Below, piece by piece: positions 35,801-47,000 of a DNA stretch of 64,000 nucleotides (position 1 is its first letter; the number at the start of each line of letters is the position of its first letter). Below the pieces are notes generated by a model. It saw nothing but the letters and a program-made list of their open reading frames with translations. It had not been told where the DNA came from and made no database searches. Source of the DNA: Bacteroidota bacterium (GTDB taxonomy: Bacteria > Bacteroidota > Bacteroidia > Sphingobacteriales > Sphingobacteriaceae); assembly GCA_023427985.1 (NCBI GenBank), contig JAEYZM010000014.1, positions 62,001-126,000 of the forward strand, read 5' to 3'. The position numbers were made by a program, and so were the translations under genes.

Positions 35801-36611
35801 ATTTTTCGTAAAATCTACTTCAAGCAATTCATCAATTGTATTTAAAGAAATTTCGAAAGCGGACACTCCTGGCTCTAACTTTTATCGTGCCAACATGAAC
35901 GATGATTTATTAAAAATCACTTTATTCAAAGACAGTGCTTATTACGACGAAAGCATCATATATTTTTCAGATAATGCCAGCACATTAGATAACGATGATC
36001 ATGACGCTAGTAAATTTTTTAACGATGAATTAAACTTTTACTCACGATCTTCAAATGGCTATAATTTAGCTATCAATGAATATCCAAAAAATTTAAATAA
36101 CGATACTATTAATTTATCGGTTTTCTCCTATGCCTCAGGTTCAAAATGGATAGGGAACTATCAATTAGATTTTAGTAAAATTGATGAGTTAAACGATTCT
36201 TATACCGTTACGCTTTTAGATACATATACTCAAAAAAGAATAGATGTTAGAGAAGAAAACATTTATAATTTCGAAATCGATAACGCTACAGAATCAATGG
36301 GTAACAATCGATTTAAATTAGTTGTAAATAGAATCAATACAGGAATGGATATAAAATCTTCAAAATTGAATGACATCAATGCATATCCAATACCATTTGA
36401 AAATGATTTATATATTAAAAACATCAACAATAAATACATTGAACAAATTGAAATTTATAATAACGTAGCCGAATTACAATATCGACAAGTAATTAAAGAT
36501 TCTAATTCAATTATAAAGATCAATACACAAAACATCACAAATCCCGGCTTTTATATTCTAAAAATCTATACAAGCAATAATGAAATAAGAAGTATCAAGG
36601 TAATCAAATAA
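32844..36611 (+). CDS. giant secreted beta-strand-repeat protein, T9SS type A (paralogue of the 28.4-32.6 kb gene)
   Basis: A 1255-aa surface protein when started at 32844 (MKNKASFITLLLCLCINFAYSQ, a clear signal peptide); an in-frame ATG at 32763 would add 27 residues before the signal peptide and lies upstream of the likely promoter. After the signal come SSGNWNVAGNWSPSGVPSS, a long N/T/S/G-rich beta-strand-repeat region (to about 790), then a block CGITGNVIAQRYIPGGNGKRKWRLLS and a globular region closely matching the paralogue, and a type A signal (NAYPIPFENDLYIKN ... NPGFYILKIYTS ... SIKVIK). It lacks the N-terminal 330 residues of the divergent paralogue, including the fibronectin domain. 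Confidence 0.85.
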   Translation: MKNKASFITLLLCLCINFAYSQKTFNVSSGNWNVAGNWSPSGVPSSTDDVVIPANRTVTVTADASCKSISFNTDNGSSAININTNITLTLSDDATFPAMSGSAKTKTINIGAGTLKCKNISMGDNNTNGRSHIINISTGTLEVSNNITFNGNTDENQINITSTGKLKFGNVFTISNGWFNPGTLSTIEYASNSGQSILNPSTFYTNQNYYNLICSGTGTKTYNFGLTIGNNLSITQGTLSLQYNNITVNGTTSISSGATLLDDNGGGANIFGIVNNSGTMNFSAYNVSTFIGLFTNSGSFTNTGSSPMEFQNGLTNNGTFSASGSSVTISTNNQSFGGNQPITFNNITINNDIILTNTNTNLLTVNGTFNGSNANSGFINSTNARVLFSVSPMSTGNFTASANPNTVIYQFSFYNTVRPATYHNIEIRGAQTSVFNGSYAVNGNFTSDVSSSGNILIQSGLTINGNATLNGSNEFRIENPVTLTINGNLSGTKNIVYMNYNNATINLFGNFTHTGTFTPGTGTFRYGRAGAQTFRYITYYNLVLAGAGTKTIANNFTINQNGSVTVESGTTVDMQTNRFICSGSGINAYIDGTFTTTNSEGLTDRANSVFSGSAFATIIPGASSTITYSTNGNQYITGGITYANLNILNTGTKTFTGSVTVNNALNFGAGMLKIDNHQLRLLGSISNFSGSIASNEFSTLEIAASGAAINLNFNQTSSQNNIGTIKLNRTNNVTLTNAVNVFRTVEISNGNLISNGNLTLISNANRTARVAAIACENCGITGNVIAQRYIPGGNGKRKWRLLSSPVNVSNSIAYNQLIDDIIVTGQGGTLNGFDESPQNSYSIKTYSESVPGSSSNGWTFPSTINSTVPTGTGICVFVRGDRTTTDPFNPNATPNNATIDYIGVINKGDIQVNLSYTNNSSSADGFNLIGNPYPSAINWADGTITKTNVQNKIWMYNPVSASYGIFDADLNVGTNSATRFIASGQGFFVKSTSSNSSIVFKEISKADTPGSNFYRANMNDDLLKITLFKDSAYYDESIIYFSDNASTLDNDDHDASKFFNDELNFYSRSSNGYNLAINEYPKNLNNDTINLSVFSYASGSKWIGNYQLDFSKIDELNDSYTVTLLDTYTQKRIDVREENIYNFEIDNATESMGNNRFKLVVNRINTGMDIKSSKLNDINAYPIPFENDLYIKNINNKYIEQIEIYNNVAELQYRQVIKDSNSIIKINTQNITNPGFYILKIYTSNNEIRSIKVIK

Positions 36612-36625
36612 CTACCTTGATACTT
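36590..36625 (+). terminator. stem-loop spanning the 3' end of the 1255-aa protein gene
   Basis: A perfect 13-bp inverted repeat (AAGTATCAAGGTA and its complement) with a 10-nt loop. The left arm is coding sequence for the last residues, and the stop codon is in the loop. There is no T-run. Confidence 0.55.
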
Positions 36626-36937
36626 GTAAATTTAAATCTATTTATTGTTCGTTATAACAGTAATTAGAATTCTTGATTTATTCTGAAAAAAAAGTACCTT
36701 ACAATATTCTTTCTATTGTAATTCCTGAGATTACAACTTCATTTTCAAGGCTAATTTAATCCTTAACTCATAACATTTGTCAAGATTGTTCATGCCTATA
36801 GGTATTATAAAAAATTAATTTACAAATAGTTAATATTTAAAATTAAGCATATGTATCAATAATTTATATATTTTTGGGAAATCTCAAATTGTGGAATATT
36901 GATAATTTAGTTTAAATAAGTCAATTTTTGATTTAAC
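36626..36937. other. 312-base AT-rich intergenic region with a candidate promoter
   Basis: No ORF or RNA gene is seen. The only pattern is TATTTTTG at 36869-36876, fitting TAnnTTTG on the plus strand about 60 bases before the downstream start. A good -33 box is not apparent. Confidence 0.5.
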
Positions 36938-38716
36938 ATGAGGGCAACAACAACATTATTAATTCTGATATTCAGTTTTGCAATTTCATATGGGCAGGTT
37001 CCATCTGTTCAACAAATTGTAGTTGCTCCTCTTGCACTCAATGATTCCATTTTATTAGGCAAAAACCAGTCGCGATTAATCGATGTATTATTTAACGATT
37101 CCGATCCCGATAATAACATTGACTCCAATAGTATACAAGTAGTAGGTGCTCCACAATTAGGTATTTTCCAAGTAATCAATAAAAAGATTTCTTACACCCC
37201 ATCTACAAACGTATGCGGACAAGATTCTATAAAATACCGAATCAGAGATTTAAACAATGAGGTATCAAATATTGCCACTGTTTATATCACAATTACGTGC
37301 TTTAATCTGCCGCCCATTGCAGAGAACGACTCTTTAATACTAGATGAAGATTCACGCGATAGCATTAATGTTTTTGACAACGACTCTTTTGAAGATGGTC
37401 CAGAAATTATAATTACAATAGCAGAACAAGCAAAGAACGGAGTGGCAAGCATTGGATCTGCTTTTGTTATCCATTACGAACCGAATCCCAACTTTTTTGG
37501 ATTAGACTCTATACTGTATTCATTTTGCGACGCAGATCAAAGCGATGAATTATGTGACTCGGCTTATATTTACATTCGTGTACGCCCAATTAACGATCCA
37601 CCAATTGCTATAAATGAAACCATAAATGTTTATCAAGGTATTAGTAGTAATTTTAATTTGAATGCAAATGATTCTGATATAGATGGTCCCGAAAAAATAT
37701 ATACGATAATAATTAATCCATCGAATGGATTATCGAATTTGAGTTCATCAGGAATTATTTCATATACTTCAAATAACACTTTTATTGGTAGAGATTCATT
37801 GTTCTATTCTTATTGCGATAATGGCAATCCTAATCTGTGTGATTCAGCATACCTATTTATAAATGTTCAAGAAGTCTTTAAGTTACCTATCGCAATCAAT
37901 GATACCTTAGTTGTAAAACGCAATAGCACAAACAATCGAATCAATATTCTTAAAAATGATTCAAGTTTTTATGGTTTAAATTCAGATTCGATTGTTTTTT
38001 TGAATTCAGCCCTTAATGGAAATTTTAGTTATGACGATAGTACAATTACATATACTCCAAATAATAATTTTATAGGTGAGGAAATTATCCAATATAGATT
38101 CAAGAATACAATCGATTCTTCATCCAATATTGCAAGTATCCTCATTAGAGTAAATACCCAAGCTAGAGTACCCGATCAATGTCCAATAATTAATATTAGT
38201 GGACAATCCAATACTATTTTTGTTCAAAGTAATAGTATTCCTGGGAATAAGGAAATTGACGATAATTTTATTTTGATAAATAGAGCACCTCTGCATGGAA
38301 CTCTTGGCTTCTACAACCCCATTAATCAAAGCATAGCATATATTTCGGATCAAAATTATACAGGACTAGATAGTTTTACTTATGTACTAAGAGATATAGA
38401 TGGACTACAGACTGAATCTATTAAAGTATGCATTCAAGTAGAGTCTGATATAAATGTTCAACCTATTAATGTATTGAGTCCAAATGGAGATGGTATAAAC
38501 GACAGATTTGAAATTGCGGATATCGATAATTATCCAGATAATGAATTAATCATATTTGATAGAAATGCTAATGAATTGTTTAGAACAAAAAATTATTCTA
38601 GCTCAAAGTTTTGGGTTCCAGACAATGTGCTAAATGGTACATATTTTTATATTCTTACAATAAGATTAAACAATACAGAAAAAAAATTCAAAGGGTATTT
38701 TACTATTTATAAATAA
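36938..38716 (+). CDS. cadherin-like (tandem-95 type) repeat surface protein with T9SS type B (CHU_C) domain
   Basis: A 592-aa exported protein. Signal peptide about 1-19 (ISYGQ). Five Ig/cadherin-like repeats of about 90 residues follow (25-490), each with the marks of this family: PPIAENDSLILDEDS, NVFDNDS..DGPE, YEPNPNFFGLDSILYSF, and aspartate-rich loops that may bind calcium. The C-terminal type B sorting domain is NVLSPNGDGINDRFEIADI ... LIIFDRNANELFRT ... NGTYFYIL. The stop overlaps the PorP/SprF start (TAATG), so this protein is likely the substrate paired with that partner. Confidence 0.88.
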   Translation: MRATTTLLILIFSFAISYGQVPSVQQIVVAPLALNDSILLGKNQSRLIDVLFNDSDPDNNIDSNSIQVVGAPQLGIFQVINKKISYTPSTNVCGQDSIKYRIRDLNNEVSNIATVYITITCFNLPPIAENDSLILDEDSRDSINVFDNDSFEDGPEIIITIAEQAKNGVASIGSAFVIHYEPNPNFFGLDSILYSFCDADQSDELCDSAYIYIRVRPINDPPIAINETINVYQGISSNFNLNANDSDIDGPEKIYTIIINPSNGLSNLSSSGIISYTSNNTFIGRDSLFYSYCDNGNPNLCDSAYLFINVQEVFKLPIAINDTLVVKRNSTNNRINILKNDSSFYGLNSDSIVFLNSALNGNFSYDDSTITYTPNNNFIGEEIIQYRFKNTIDSSSNIASILIRVNTQARVPDQCPIINISGQSNTIFVQSNSIPGNKEIDDNFILINRAPLHGTLGFYNPINQSIAYISDQNYTGLDSFTYVLRDIDGLQTESIKVCIQVESDINVQPINVLSPNGDGINDRFEIADIDNYPDNELIIFDRNANELFRTKNYSSSKFWVPDNVLNGTYFYILTIRLNNTEKKFKGYFTIYK

Positions 38717-39669
38717 TGAAGTTATTCATATCCATATTGGCTTTTATTATAATCGACATTCAGGCAACAATTGCACAGTCGGACGCCAATTATGCACATT
38801 ACATGTTTAATTCATTACCATTTAATCCTGCCTATGCGGGCAATAAAGATAATCCTACTTTGATATCGTCATATAGAATGCAATGGATAGGAATTGAAGG
38901 TGCTCCTCAAACATTTTTTTTAAGTACTGATTTACCTTTGCGTTCAAATAAAATGGCCATTGCAGCCGATGTATATGCCGATAAGATTGGTGATTTTTCT
39001 GTATTAAAATCTTACCTTTCTTATGCATATAAGATTCAGTTAAATTCAAATTATAGAGCCTCATTTGGTTTAGCGATGGGTTACGAGAATAGAAACAACA
39101 ATAGACCAAATAATTCGTCATCTGTTGATCCAATATTTAATAATTTAAATTTTAACGAACATGCATTTGATGCAAGAACTGGGATATATATTAGCTCCGA
39201 TCGATTTTATTTTGGACTCTCGGCGACTTCATTATTATCACAATCAATAGAGGCTAGCAATTCCATAACCAATTACAGTACATTTTATTTAAGTTCGGGA
39301 TATACAAAATCAATTAGTCCTACATTAACCCTTTTTCCATCATTTTTATATAAAGATAATTTCATGACTGGTGGAGTTTTTAATTTCACGCAATACATCG
39401 GCATAAATTCTAAGTATTGGTTTGGATTTAGTTATAGAAATGGGATCAACACATTTAATAATAAAAATTTAAAATTCATCAATTCCAATTCAAGGGTTCT
39501 AAGTATGTTAATGAATATAGAAATCTTAGAGAATATGAGAATTGGATATGCCTATGATTATAGTTTATCTACTTTAAATCAATTTGAAAATGGATCGCAT
39601 GAGCTTCTTATAACTTATACATTTAAGACAAAGCGAATAAATAGAATTCTTAATCCACGGTATTTATAA
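38716..39669 (+). CDS. PorP/SprF family T9SS membrane protein
   Basis: A 317-aa outer-membrane beta-barrel protein of the PorP/SprF family: signal peptide about 1-20, then the typical HYMFNSLPFNPAYAG motif, a WIGIEGAP segment and beta-strands to the C-terminus (RIGYAYDYSLSTLNQFENGSHELLITY). In Flavobacterium johnsoniae SprF is needed for secretion and attachment of its partner adhesin SprB, and family members are commonly encoded beside type B substrates. Both ends are TAATG overlaps with neighbours, marking a translationally coupled cassette. Confidence 0.93.
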   Translation: MKLFISILAFIIIDIQATIAQSDANYAHYMFNSLPFNPAYAGNKDNPTLISSYRMQWIGIEGAPQTFFLSTDLPLRSNKMAIAADVYADKIGDFSVLKSYLSYAYKIQLNSNYRASFGLAMGYENRNNNRPNNSSSVDPIFNNLNFNEHAFDARTGIYISSDRFYFGLSATSLLSQSIEASNSITNYSTFYLSSGYTKSISPTLTLFPSFLYKDNFMTGGVFNFTQYIGINSKYWFGFSYRNGINTFNNKNLKFINSNSRVLSMLMNIEILENMRIGYAYDYSLSTLNQFENGSHELLITYTFKTKRINRILNPRYL

Positions 39670-40979
39670 TGAAAAAAATCATAGCTGTAATTATATTTCT
39701 GTTTACTTTTTCCTTTCTACAATTAGAATCAAGTTTTGCACAGAAAGAATTAAAACTTGCAAATTACCATTTTGAGAATTTCGAATTTTCAAAGGCTATA
39801 CCTTTGTATTTAGATGCTTTATACATCGACACAACATTAGAAGCTGTAGAGAAACTCGCCTTTTGTTATAAAAAAACACATCAATACCAAGAGGCATTGA
39901 ATTGGTATAATCGTGCTTTAGAGATTCCTTATTTTTCGTCGAGTTCTGTTTTATACTATGCCGAAATGTTAAAATACCATGCGAGGTATAATGAAGCTAT
40001 TGAGCAATTTGAATTCTATAAATTATACGCTCCAGAAAAGAAAGAGGAATTAGAAAAGGAAATTAAAAGCTGTGAATATGCAAAGCAAATTGAACCTCTA
40101 AAAAACATTAAAGTTTCAAATGTAAAAGAATTAAATACCAAGTATTCAGAGAGTGGGGTTACAATGTTTAACAATCAGCTTATCTTTTCTAGCAATAGAA
40201 AGTATGGCAGTAATCAAATTATCGACAATTGGACTAATAATTATTATTATAAAATCTACGCATCTTCATTCAGTATTGAAAAATCAATAATCAAGTATCA
40301 ACGACCTAAACTTTTTGAAAATACCAACATCAATAAAGGGTATCACAATGCTTTTCCTGCATTTGATATTTTAAACAATCAAATCTATTTCAACAGAACA
40401 GAATTTGAGAAGAATCCAAATAAAGCATATCAAGTAAAAACAAAAGAATTTAGCAACAGAGTCCAGGTATTTAAGAGTAATTCATCAAATGGAAAAAGAT
40501 GGAGCATACCTGTTCCGCTAGATTTTAATAAGCCCCAGTCCTATTCCATTTTACATCCAACTGTTAGTCCCGATTCGAAGTTCTTAATCTTTGCTTCTGA
40601 CATGCCAGGTGGATATGGTGGTTATGACTTATACATTTCCGAAATATTATCATACGACAGTGTAAGTACTCCTGTCAACATGGGAAATATCATCAATTCA
40701 AAAGGTGACGAACTTTTTCCATGTTTTAATTCTTTCGGTGATTTGTACTTTTCGTCGAACGGACACTTAGGAATGGGTGGCTTAGACTTATATGTATCTC
40801 AGTATAGAAACTATGAATTTGGAGAAATTAACCATTTATATCCTCCTTTTAATTCGGCACAAGACGACTTCTCCATTTATTTTTTAAATAATAAGAATAC
40901 AGGATTCTTCTGTTCCAATCGATTTGGCGGACTAGGTGAAGACGATATTTATTATTTCGAAATAATTTCAAATAAATAA
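39669..40979 (+). CDS. TPR/PD40 (WD40-like) protein, T9SS-associated
   Basis: A 436-aa exported protein. Signal peptide about 1-24 (SSFAQ); TPR-like helices (about 28-135; FSKAIPLYLDALY, YQEALNWYNRALEIP, YNEAIEQFEFYK); then a PD40-type beta-propeller region (about 155-436; HPTVSPDSKFLIFASDMPGGYGGYDLYI, FPCFNSFGDLYFSSNGHLGMGGLDLY, GFFCSNRFGGLGEDDIYYF). PorE-type proteins share the TPR and PD40 parts but end in an OmpA-like peptidoglycan-binding domain, which is missing here. It follows the PorP/SprF gene with TAATG overlap. Confidence 0.85.
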   Translation: MKKIIAVIIFLFTFSFLQLESSFAQKELKLANYHFENFEFSKAIPLYLDALYIDTTLEAVEKLAFCYKKTHQYQEALNWYNRALEIPYFSSSSVLYYAEMLKYHARYNEAIEQFEFYKLYAPEKKEELEKEIKSCEYAKQIEPLKNIKVSNVKELNTKYSESGVTMFNNQLIFSSNRKYGSNQIIDNWTNNYYYKIYASSFSIEKSIIKYQRPKLFENTNINKGYHNAFPAFDILNNQIYFNRTEFEKNPNKAYQVKTKEFSNRVQVFKSNSSNGKRWSIPVPLDFNKPQSYSILHPTVSPDSKFLIFASDMPGGYGGYDLYISEILSYDSVSTPVNMGNIINSKGDELFPCFNSFGDLYFSSNGHLGMGGLDLYVSQYRNYEFGEINHLYPPFNSAQDDFSIYFLNNKNTGFFCSNRFGGLGEDDIYYFEIISNK

Positions 40980-41096
40980 TTAAATTTGGAATCCAAGTAC
41001 TTGTGATTTAAGTAGTTGAAAATAAAGATAATTTATTTTGTAACATATTTAGAATAACACGTACAAAGAGCTACAACAAACTTAAACGACAACCCA

Positions 41097-44000
41097 ATGA
41101 AGAGAGCCATACTCTTTGTTCTATTATTGCTATATTATTTTCACTCGAACGCACAGATAAGAATTTGTCCTACGAATGTTCCGCTGTTTACAGCAAACTT
41201 AGCTGGAAATCCAGATAGTGTTTGGACAAGTCCTTCTCAATCGAGAAGTAATTTATGTTGTGGTAATTCAAATCCAGATAGATGTGTAGAGTTTATTGTA
41301 ACTCTAGATAACGATGCACAAGGAATTAAATTTGATATTGCATCGGGGGCTATTCCTCCAGGTGCAATGTTTTATCAAGTAAATTGTGGACCACAAATAC
41401 AAGTGGGTCAGCCAGTTTGTTTAAACGGACCAGGTCCACACAACATCACCTTTTGTAAACCTGGTAACAATCCAAACAGTTATAGAATCACATCCATTGC
41501 AAAACCTAAAGTATCGCCTCCAACCGTGGTAAGTGATGGATGTAATGGTACAATATTCGCAAGCGATTATGTTGTAAGCTCAATCGTTTGGAGGTCAGTG
41601 CCAAACAATCCGGTATTCGATTCATACTTATCGGCTTTATCTGGAGTAGATACTGTTCAGGTAAATTTTGCACCAGGAGCTCCTGCATTTGTAGATTATG
41701 AAGTATGTGGAACACCAATTGGTGGATGTATCGGTACTATTGTTTGCGATACCGTACGCGTACAATTTGTCAATACACTAGCTGCCGATATTCAACCTAA
41801 AAATGCGACGATTTGTTTTGGTTCAGTAGGCACTACGCTCACTGCAAATGGAGTTGGAGGATTAGCTCCATACACCTATTTATGGAATACTGGTGCAACT
41901 ACACAAAGCATAACCGCTGCAACTGCTGGCACGTATTCAGTTATCATCGACGATGGCACGAGTTGTCCTATAGCATTCGATACAGTTATCGTTACTGATT
42001 TTCCATCGGCAATCATTGCAGATGCGGGACCCGATAGAATTGAATGCAATAGTAGTTCTCCGTTTGCAATTCCATTAAATGGTTCTGTTCAAGCGGCAAC
42101 AGGTGGAATTTGGTCGAGCACGGGCACCGGATCATTTTCACCCAACAACAGTACACTTAATGCCAATTATTTACCTAGCCCTGCTGAACTAGCAGCAGGT
42201 TCAGTTTTACTCACACTCACAACAACAGGCAATGGTACTTGTCCGGCCGATACCGATCAAGTATTTATAAGAATTTCAAATGCAGCAATAGTTAATGCTG
42301 GCAATCCTCAAACAGTATGTGCAAATAATCCTAATGTGAGTTTAAATGGTACTGTAAGTGGTATAACAACTACAGGAACCTGGACAACAAATGGTACCGG
42401 TTCATTTTTGCCGAATGCCAATACATTAAATGCAACGTATGTTCCTAGTCAGGCCGATATCAATTCGGGATCAGTTTTACTTACACTTACATCAACTAAT
42501 AATGGAATTTGTAATCCAGTTGCGAGCACCGTTACCATTACGATAAATCCTACACCTATAGTAAATGCTGGCAACAACACGAACGTTTGCACAAACAATC
42601 CAAACGTAAATTTGAATGGACTTGTTAGTGGAATCGTAACAAATACTGGTACTTGGAGCAGTAGTGGTAATGGAATTTTCTTACCAAACACAAACACGCT
42701 TAATGCAGTTTATATTCCTTCACAAAGCGACTTAAATTTGGGTTCTGTTCAATTAATCTTAAACGCAACGAATATTGGAAATTGTTCAGCAGTTAGCGAT
42801 ACCATTAATATAACTTTCGGACCTATTCCAATTGTTAATGCGGGTGCCGATGTAGTGAGGTGTAGAAACAACATTGGTACCATCGGTCTAAACGCAAACA
42901 TTACAGGTGGAGCAAGTGCGGGAATTTGGACAACAAATGGCACTGGAACTTTTAGTCCTAACAATACAACATTAAACGCAAATTATATTCCTAGTCAGGC
43001 CGATATTTTAAATGGAAATGTTCAATTGATATTAAGCACAACGAACCATGCAAGTAATGGATGTTTAATTGTGCGTGATACCTTACAAATACAATTTACA
43101 CCTGCTCCAATTGTAAATGCAGGTGCAGATCAAACAGTATGTGCAAATAATATCAACATCAATTTGAATGGAACAATATCGGGTGGAGCAAGTACAGGTT
43201 TTTGGAGTTCTAATGGCACCGGAAATTTCTTACCAAATAGCAGTTCACTAAATGCTACCTATGTACCAAGCGCTGCTGAGATTAGTTCAGGAAATCCGAT
43301 AAGAATTATACTAAGTTCAACAGGAAATTCTGCTGGATCATGCCTTGCAGTTTCTGATACGATGTTTGTAAACATTACACCTGCTCCTATTGTACAAGCA
43401 GTCGCAGATTTTACTATATGCTCAACAAATCCTGTAATTTCTTTAAGTGCAACAATTTCTGGAGGAGCAACAACTGGAATTTGGACATCGAATGGTTCTG
43501 GTGTATTTAATAATCCATCGCTATTAAATCCAACGTATACACCTAGCTCAACTGATATTACTAACGGCTCTGTTCAATTTGTTTTGAGTTCAACCGGAAA
43601 TACAAATAATTCGTGTGCTATAGTTAGAGATACTGTTACAGTTACTATAGTTCCACTAGCAACAGTTACAGCAAATCAAACTGTCATTACGAGATGTAGA
43701 AATAATATTGGAACAATCAATGTTTCTGCAAATTTCACTGGTGCAGCCACAGGAATCTCTTGGTCAACAACGGGAACTGGAAGTTTTGCAAATCCGGGTT
43801 TAGCAAGTACAAATTATGTCCCAAGCAATGCCGACATAAATAGTAATACATCGATCTTCTTAATTGCTACGAGTAGTGGGAATGCATCTGGATTGTGCGC
43901 ACCGATTGCCGATACAATTGTTTTAAATTTCACGCCAGCGCCTATAGTTTCTGCTGGTGCGAACATCAACGTTTGTGCAAACAATATTGGATCAGGAGTA

Positions 44001-47000
44001 GTACTAAATGGTAGCATTTCAGGTGGTGCTAGTACGGGAATATGGTCTAGCAATGGATCGGGAACATTCAACAATCCAAACTTATTAAATGCCATTTATA
44101 CTCCAAGCGCTTCAGACATAAGCAATGGTATTGTCACTCTAAAATTAAGAACGAGCAATCATGGTGTAAGTTCTTGTGGTCCCGATTCTTCTTTTGTTTC
44201 TATAATAATTAACCCTGCTCCTATTGTCGATGCAGGAGCGAATCAAACTATTTGTGCCAACACCAATACAAATATCATTCTACTAGGTGGAACGGTAAGT
44301 GCTGGAGCAAACACAGGAGTTTGGTCGACGACAGGTAATGGAACAATATCCAATCCAAATAATTTAAATACTTCATACACATTAGTCAATGCAGATAGAA
44401 GTTTATCGAACATTAAATTTTATTTAACATCAACAGGTAACTCAGCAGGATCCTGCTTAGCAGTTATCGATAGTTTCACACTTACAATTAGTCCCGCACC
44501 TATCGTGAATGCTGGACCTAATCAAACGGTATGTGCGAATAATGCTATTGTAAATTTATCGGCTACAGTTTCAGGAGGTGCAAGTACCGGTGAATGGAGT
44601 ACATTTAATGGCACAGGAGTTTTTTCTAACCCAAACGCATTGATAACAACCTATACTCCAAGTGCTTCAGATAGAACAAATGGAACTGTTTCTTTAGTAT
44701 TTAGCTCTACAGGTAATACAGGTGGATTGTGTCAAACGGTTAGAGATACAGTAGTTATAACAATTACACCAAGTCCAGTTGTAAATGCTCTCGCAGATTT
44801 TTCTGTATGTGTTAATAATCCAATTATTAATCTATCGGCGTCATTATTACAAGGTCCGTCGAATGTTACCTGGACTACAAGTAATGGTTCTGGTAGTTTT
44901 AGTAATCCGAATGGATTAAGTACACAATACATTGTTGATCCAAGCGATTTATTACTTCCAAATCTTACCTTCACAATTACTGCAAATAAAAATTTATGTA
45001 ATCCAGTTCAAGATCAAGTAATAGTTACATTTACTCCAGCACCTGTTGTAAATATTACTACTGCCGATTTTACAATGTGTAAAAACAATATTAGTCCAAT
45101 TGCATTAAACGCTACAGTTACCGGTGGTGCAACAACTGGTATTTGGTCGAGTAATGGTTCTGGATTTTTTAGTCCTAATAATACCACTTTGAATGCACAG
45201 TATATTTTAGGGCCAAGTGATACATCATTAAGTGCGTTAAAATTATTTTTAACATCGACAGGAAATACATCAGCAACATGTTTAGCAGTAAGAGATTCCT
45301 TAACCATTACCTTTAATCAAAGTCCAAGAGTTTTTGCGGGTGTAAATCGGACTATATGCGCTAACAACATTGCAGGAGTATCATTAAGTACAGCGACAAT
45401 TGGAGGTTCTGCAATATCAAGTATTTGGAGCAGCGATGGAACAGGAAGCTTTAGTCCAAACGCCAATACATTAAACGCCACATATAATCCATCGGCTGCC
45501 GATATTACAAAAGGTTTTGTTGTAATTACACTAACATCTATTTCAAATCCTTCAAATAATTGTAATGAAGTAAATTCACAATTCACCTTAACCATTTCAG
45601 CAGCTCCAATAGTCGAAGCCGGCATCAATCAAACAGTTTGTTCTAATGTCAATACCATAGCACTCAATGGATCTGTTACAGGTGGTGCAAGTACAGGAAA
45701 TTGGACTACGAATGGAGATGGTTCATTTAGTCCAAGTTCATCGGCTTTAAATGCAACATATACACTTGGCCCAAATGATATTATTAATGGAACGGTTAAA
45801 TTATTTCTAGGCTCCACTGGTAATTCGGGTAATACTTGTTTAGTTGTGAGCGATAGTTTAAGCATAACCATATTACCATCAGCAATTAGCAATGCCGGAC
45901 TCGATCAGCCAATATGTAAAATAACTCCGAGCATACAATTAAATGGCTCTGTGTCGGGAAGTACAACAACAGGTGTATGGAGCACTACAGGAACGGGTAC
46001 ATTTGTTCCAAATGCAAGTACTTTAAATGCCACATATATTATCAGTCCTACCGATACGAATTTAAGTTCTATACTTTTTGTTTTAAACAGTACAAATAAT
46101 GGAGCATGTTTGGGTAGTAGTGATACCATGATTGTTACTTTTTCAGAAAGTGACGATGCTAGTTTCACATATACTTCTGCAACATATTGTACTAGCGATC
46201 CCAATGCACATATACCTGTAATTCCAATTCTTGCTACAGGTTCGAGTGGTGTGTTTAGTAGTTCACCTGCAGGATTAAATTTAAATACTAGCACAGGTGA
46301 AATCACTGTAAGTGGATCTGCACTTGGAAGCTATCAAGTTAAATTCATTACCAATGGTCCATGTCCAGATAGTTCAATTGCTACAGTACATATAATTAAC
46401 AACACACCCAACGCAAGTTTTACATTACCCGAAGTTTTCTGTAAAGGAGGAACAACTTTAAATCCAGTGTTTGCTCCTGGAGCTACACCTGGCATATTCA
46501 CAGCAAACTCTAGTAATTTACAATTTATCAATGCAAACACCGGTGAAATTGATTTATACAACAGTACACCTGGAACCTACATCATCACGAATACAATTCC
46601 AGCATCTGGCACTTGTATTGGAGTTTCTGATTCGGAATTAATAACCATTGAGCGTTGGGTAGTCTTAGATTTGAATCCAACATTACGAACAGTTTGTGAG
46701 AATAATCCCGACATTAATTTACAAGCTAACTTTACTGCAGGATCAAACCCTGCAGTAAACTCTGGAACTTGGATAACACTTGGCGATGGAATTTTTTCCA
46801 ACATAAGTGCCAATGGTACATCGGCAACATATAGTCCGGGTGCTAACGACTTACTTACTAAAACAGTAACTGTTCAATTCATCTCAGCAACTCCTGCAGG
46901 TGTCTGTGATCCAGATTCTGCAAGCATCGTGATTAACATTACCCCAGCTCCTATCGTAAATGCAGGTAATCCCGATACAATATGTGCTGCAGCTACTAGT

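Noticed and set aside
39669..40979. Frameshifted or truncated PorE with lost OmpA domain just downstream
   Set aside because: The 117 bases after the stop hold no OmpA-like coding sequence in any frame, so the missing domain is not a recent frameshift.
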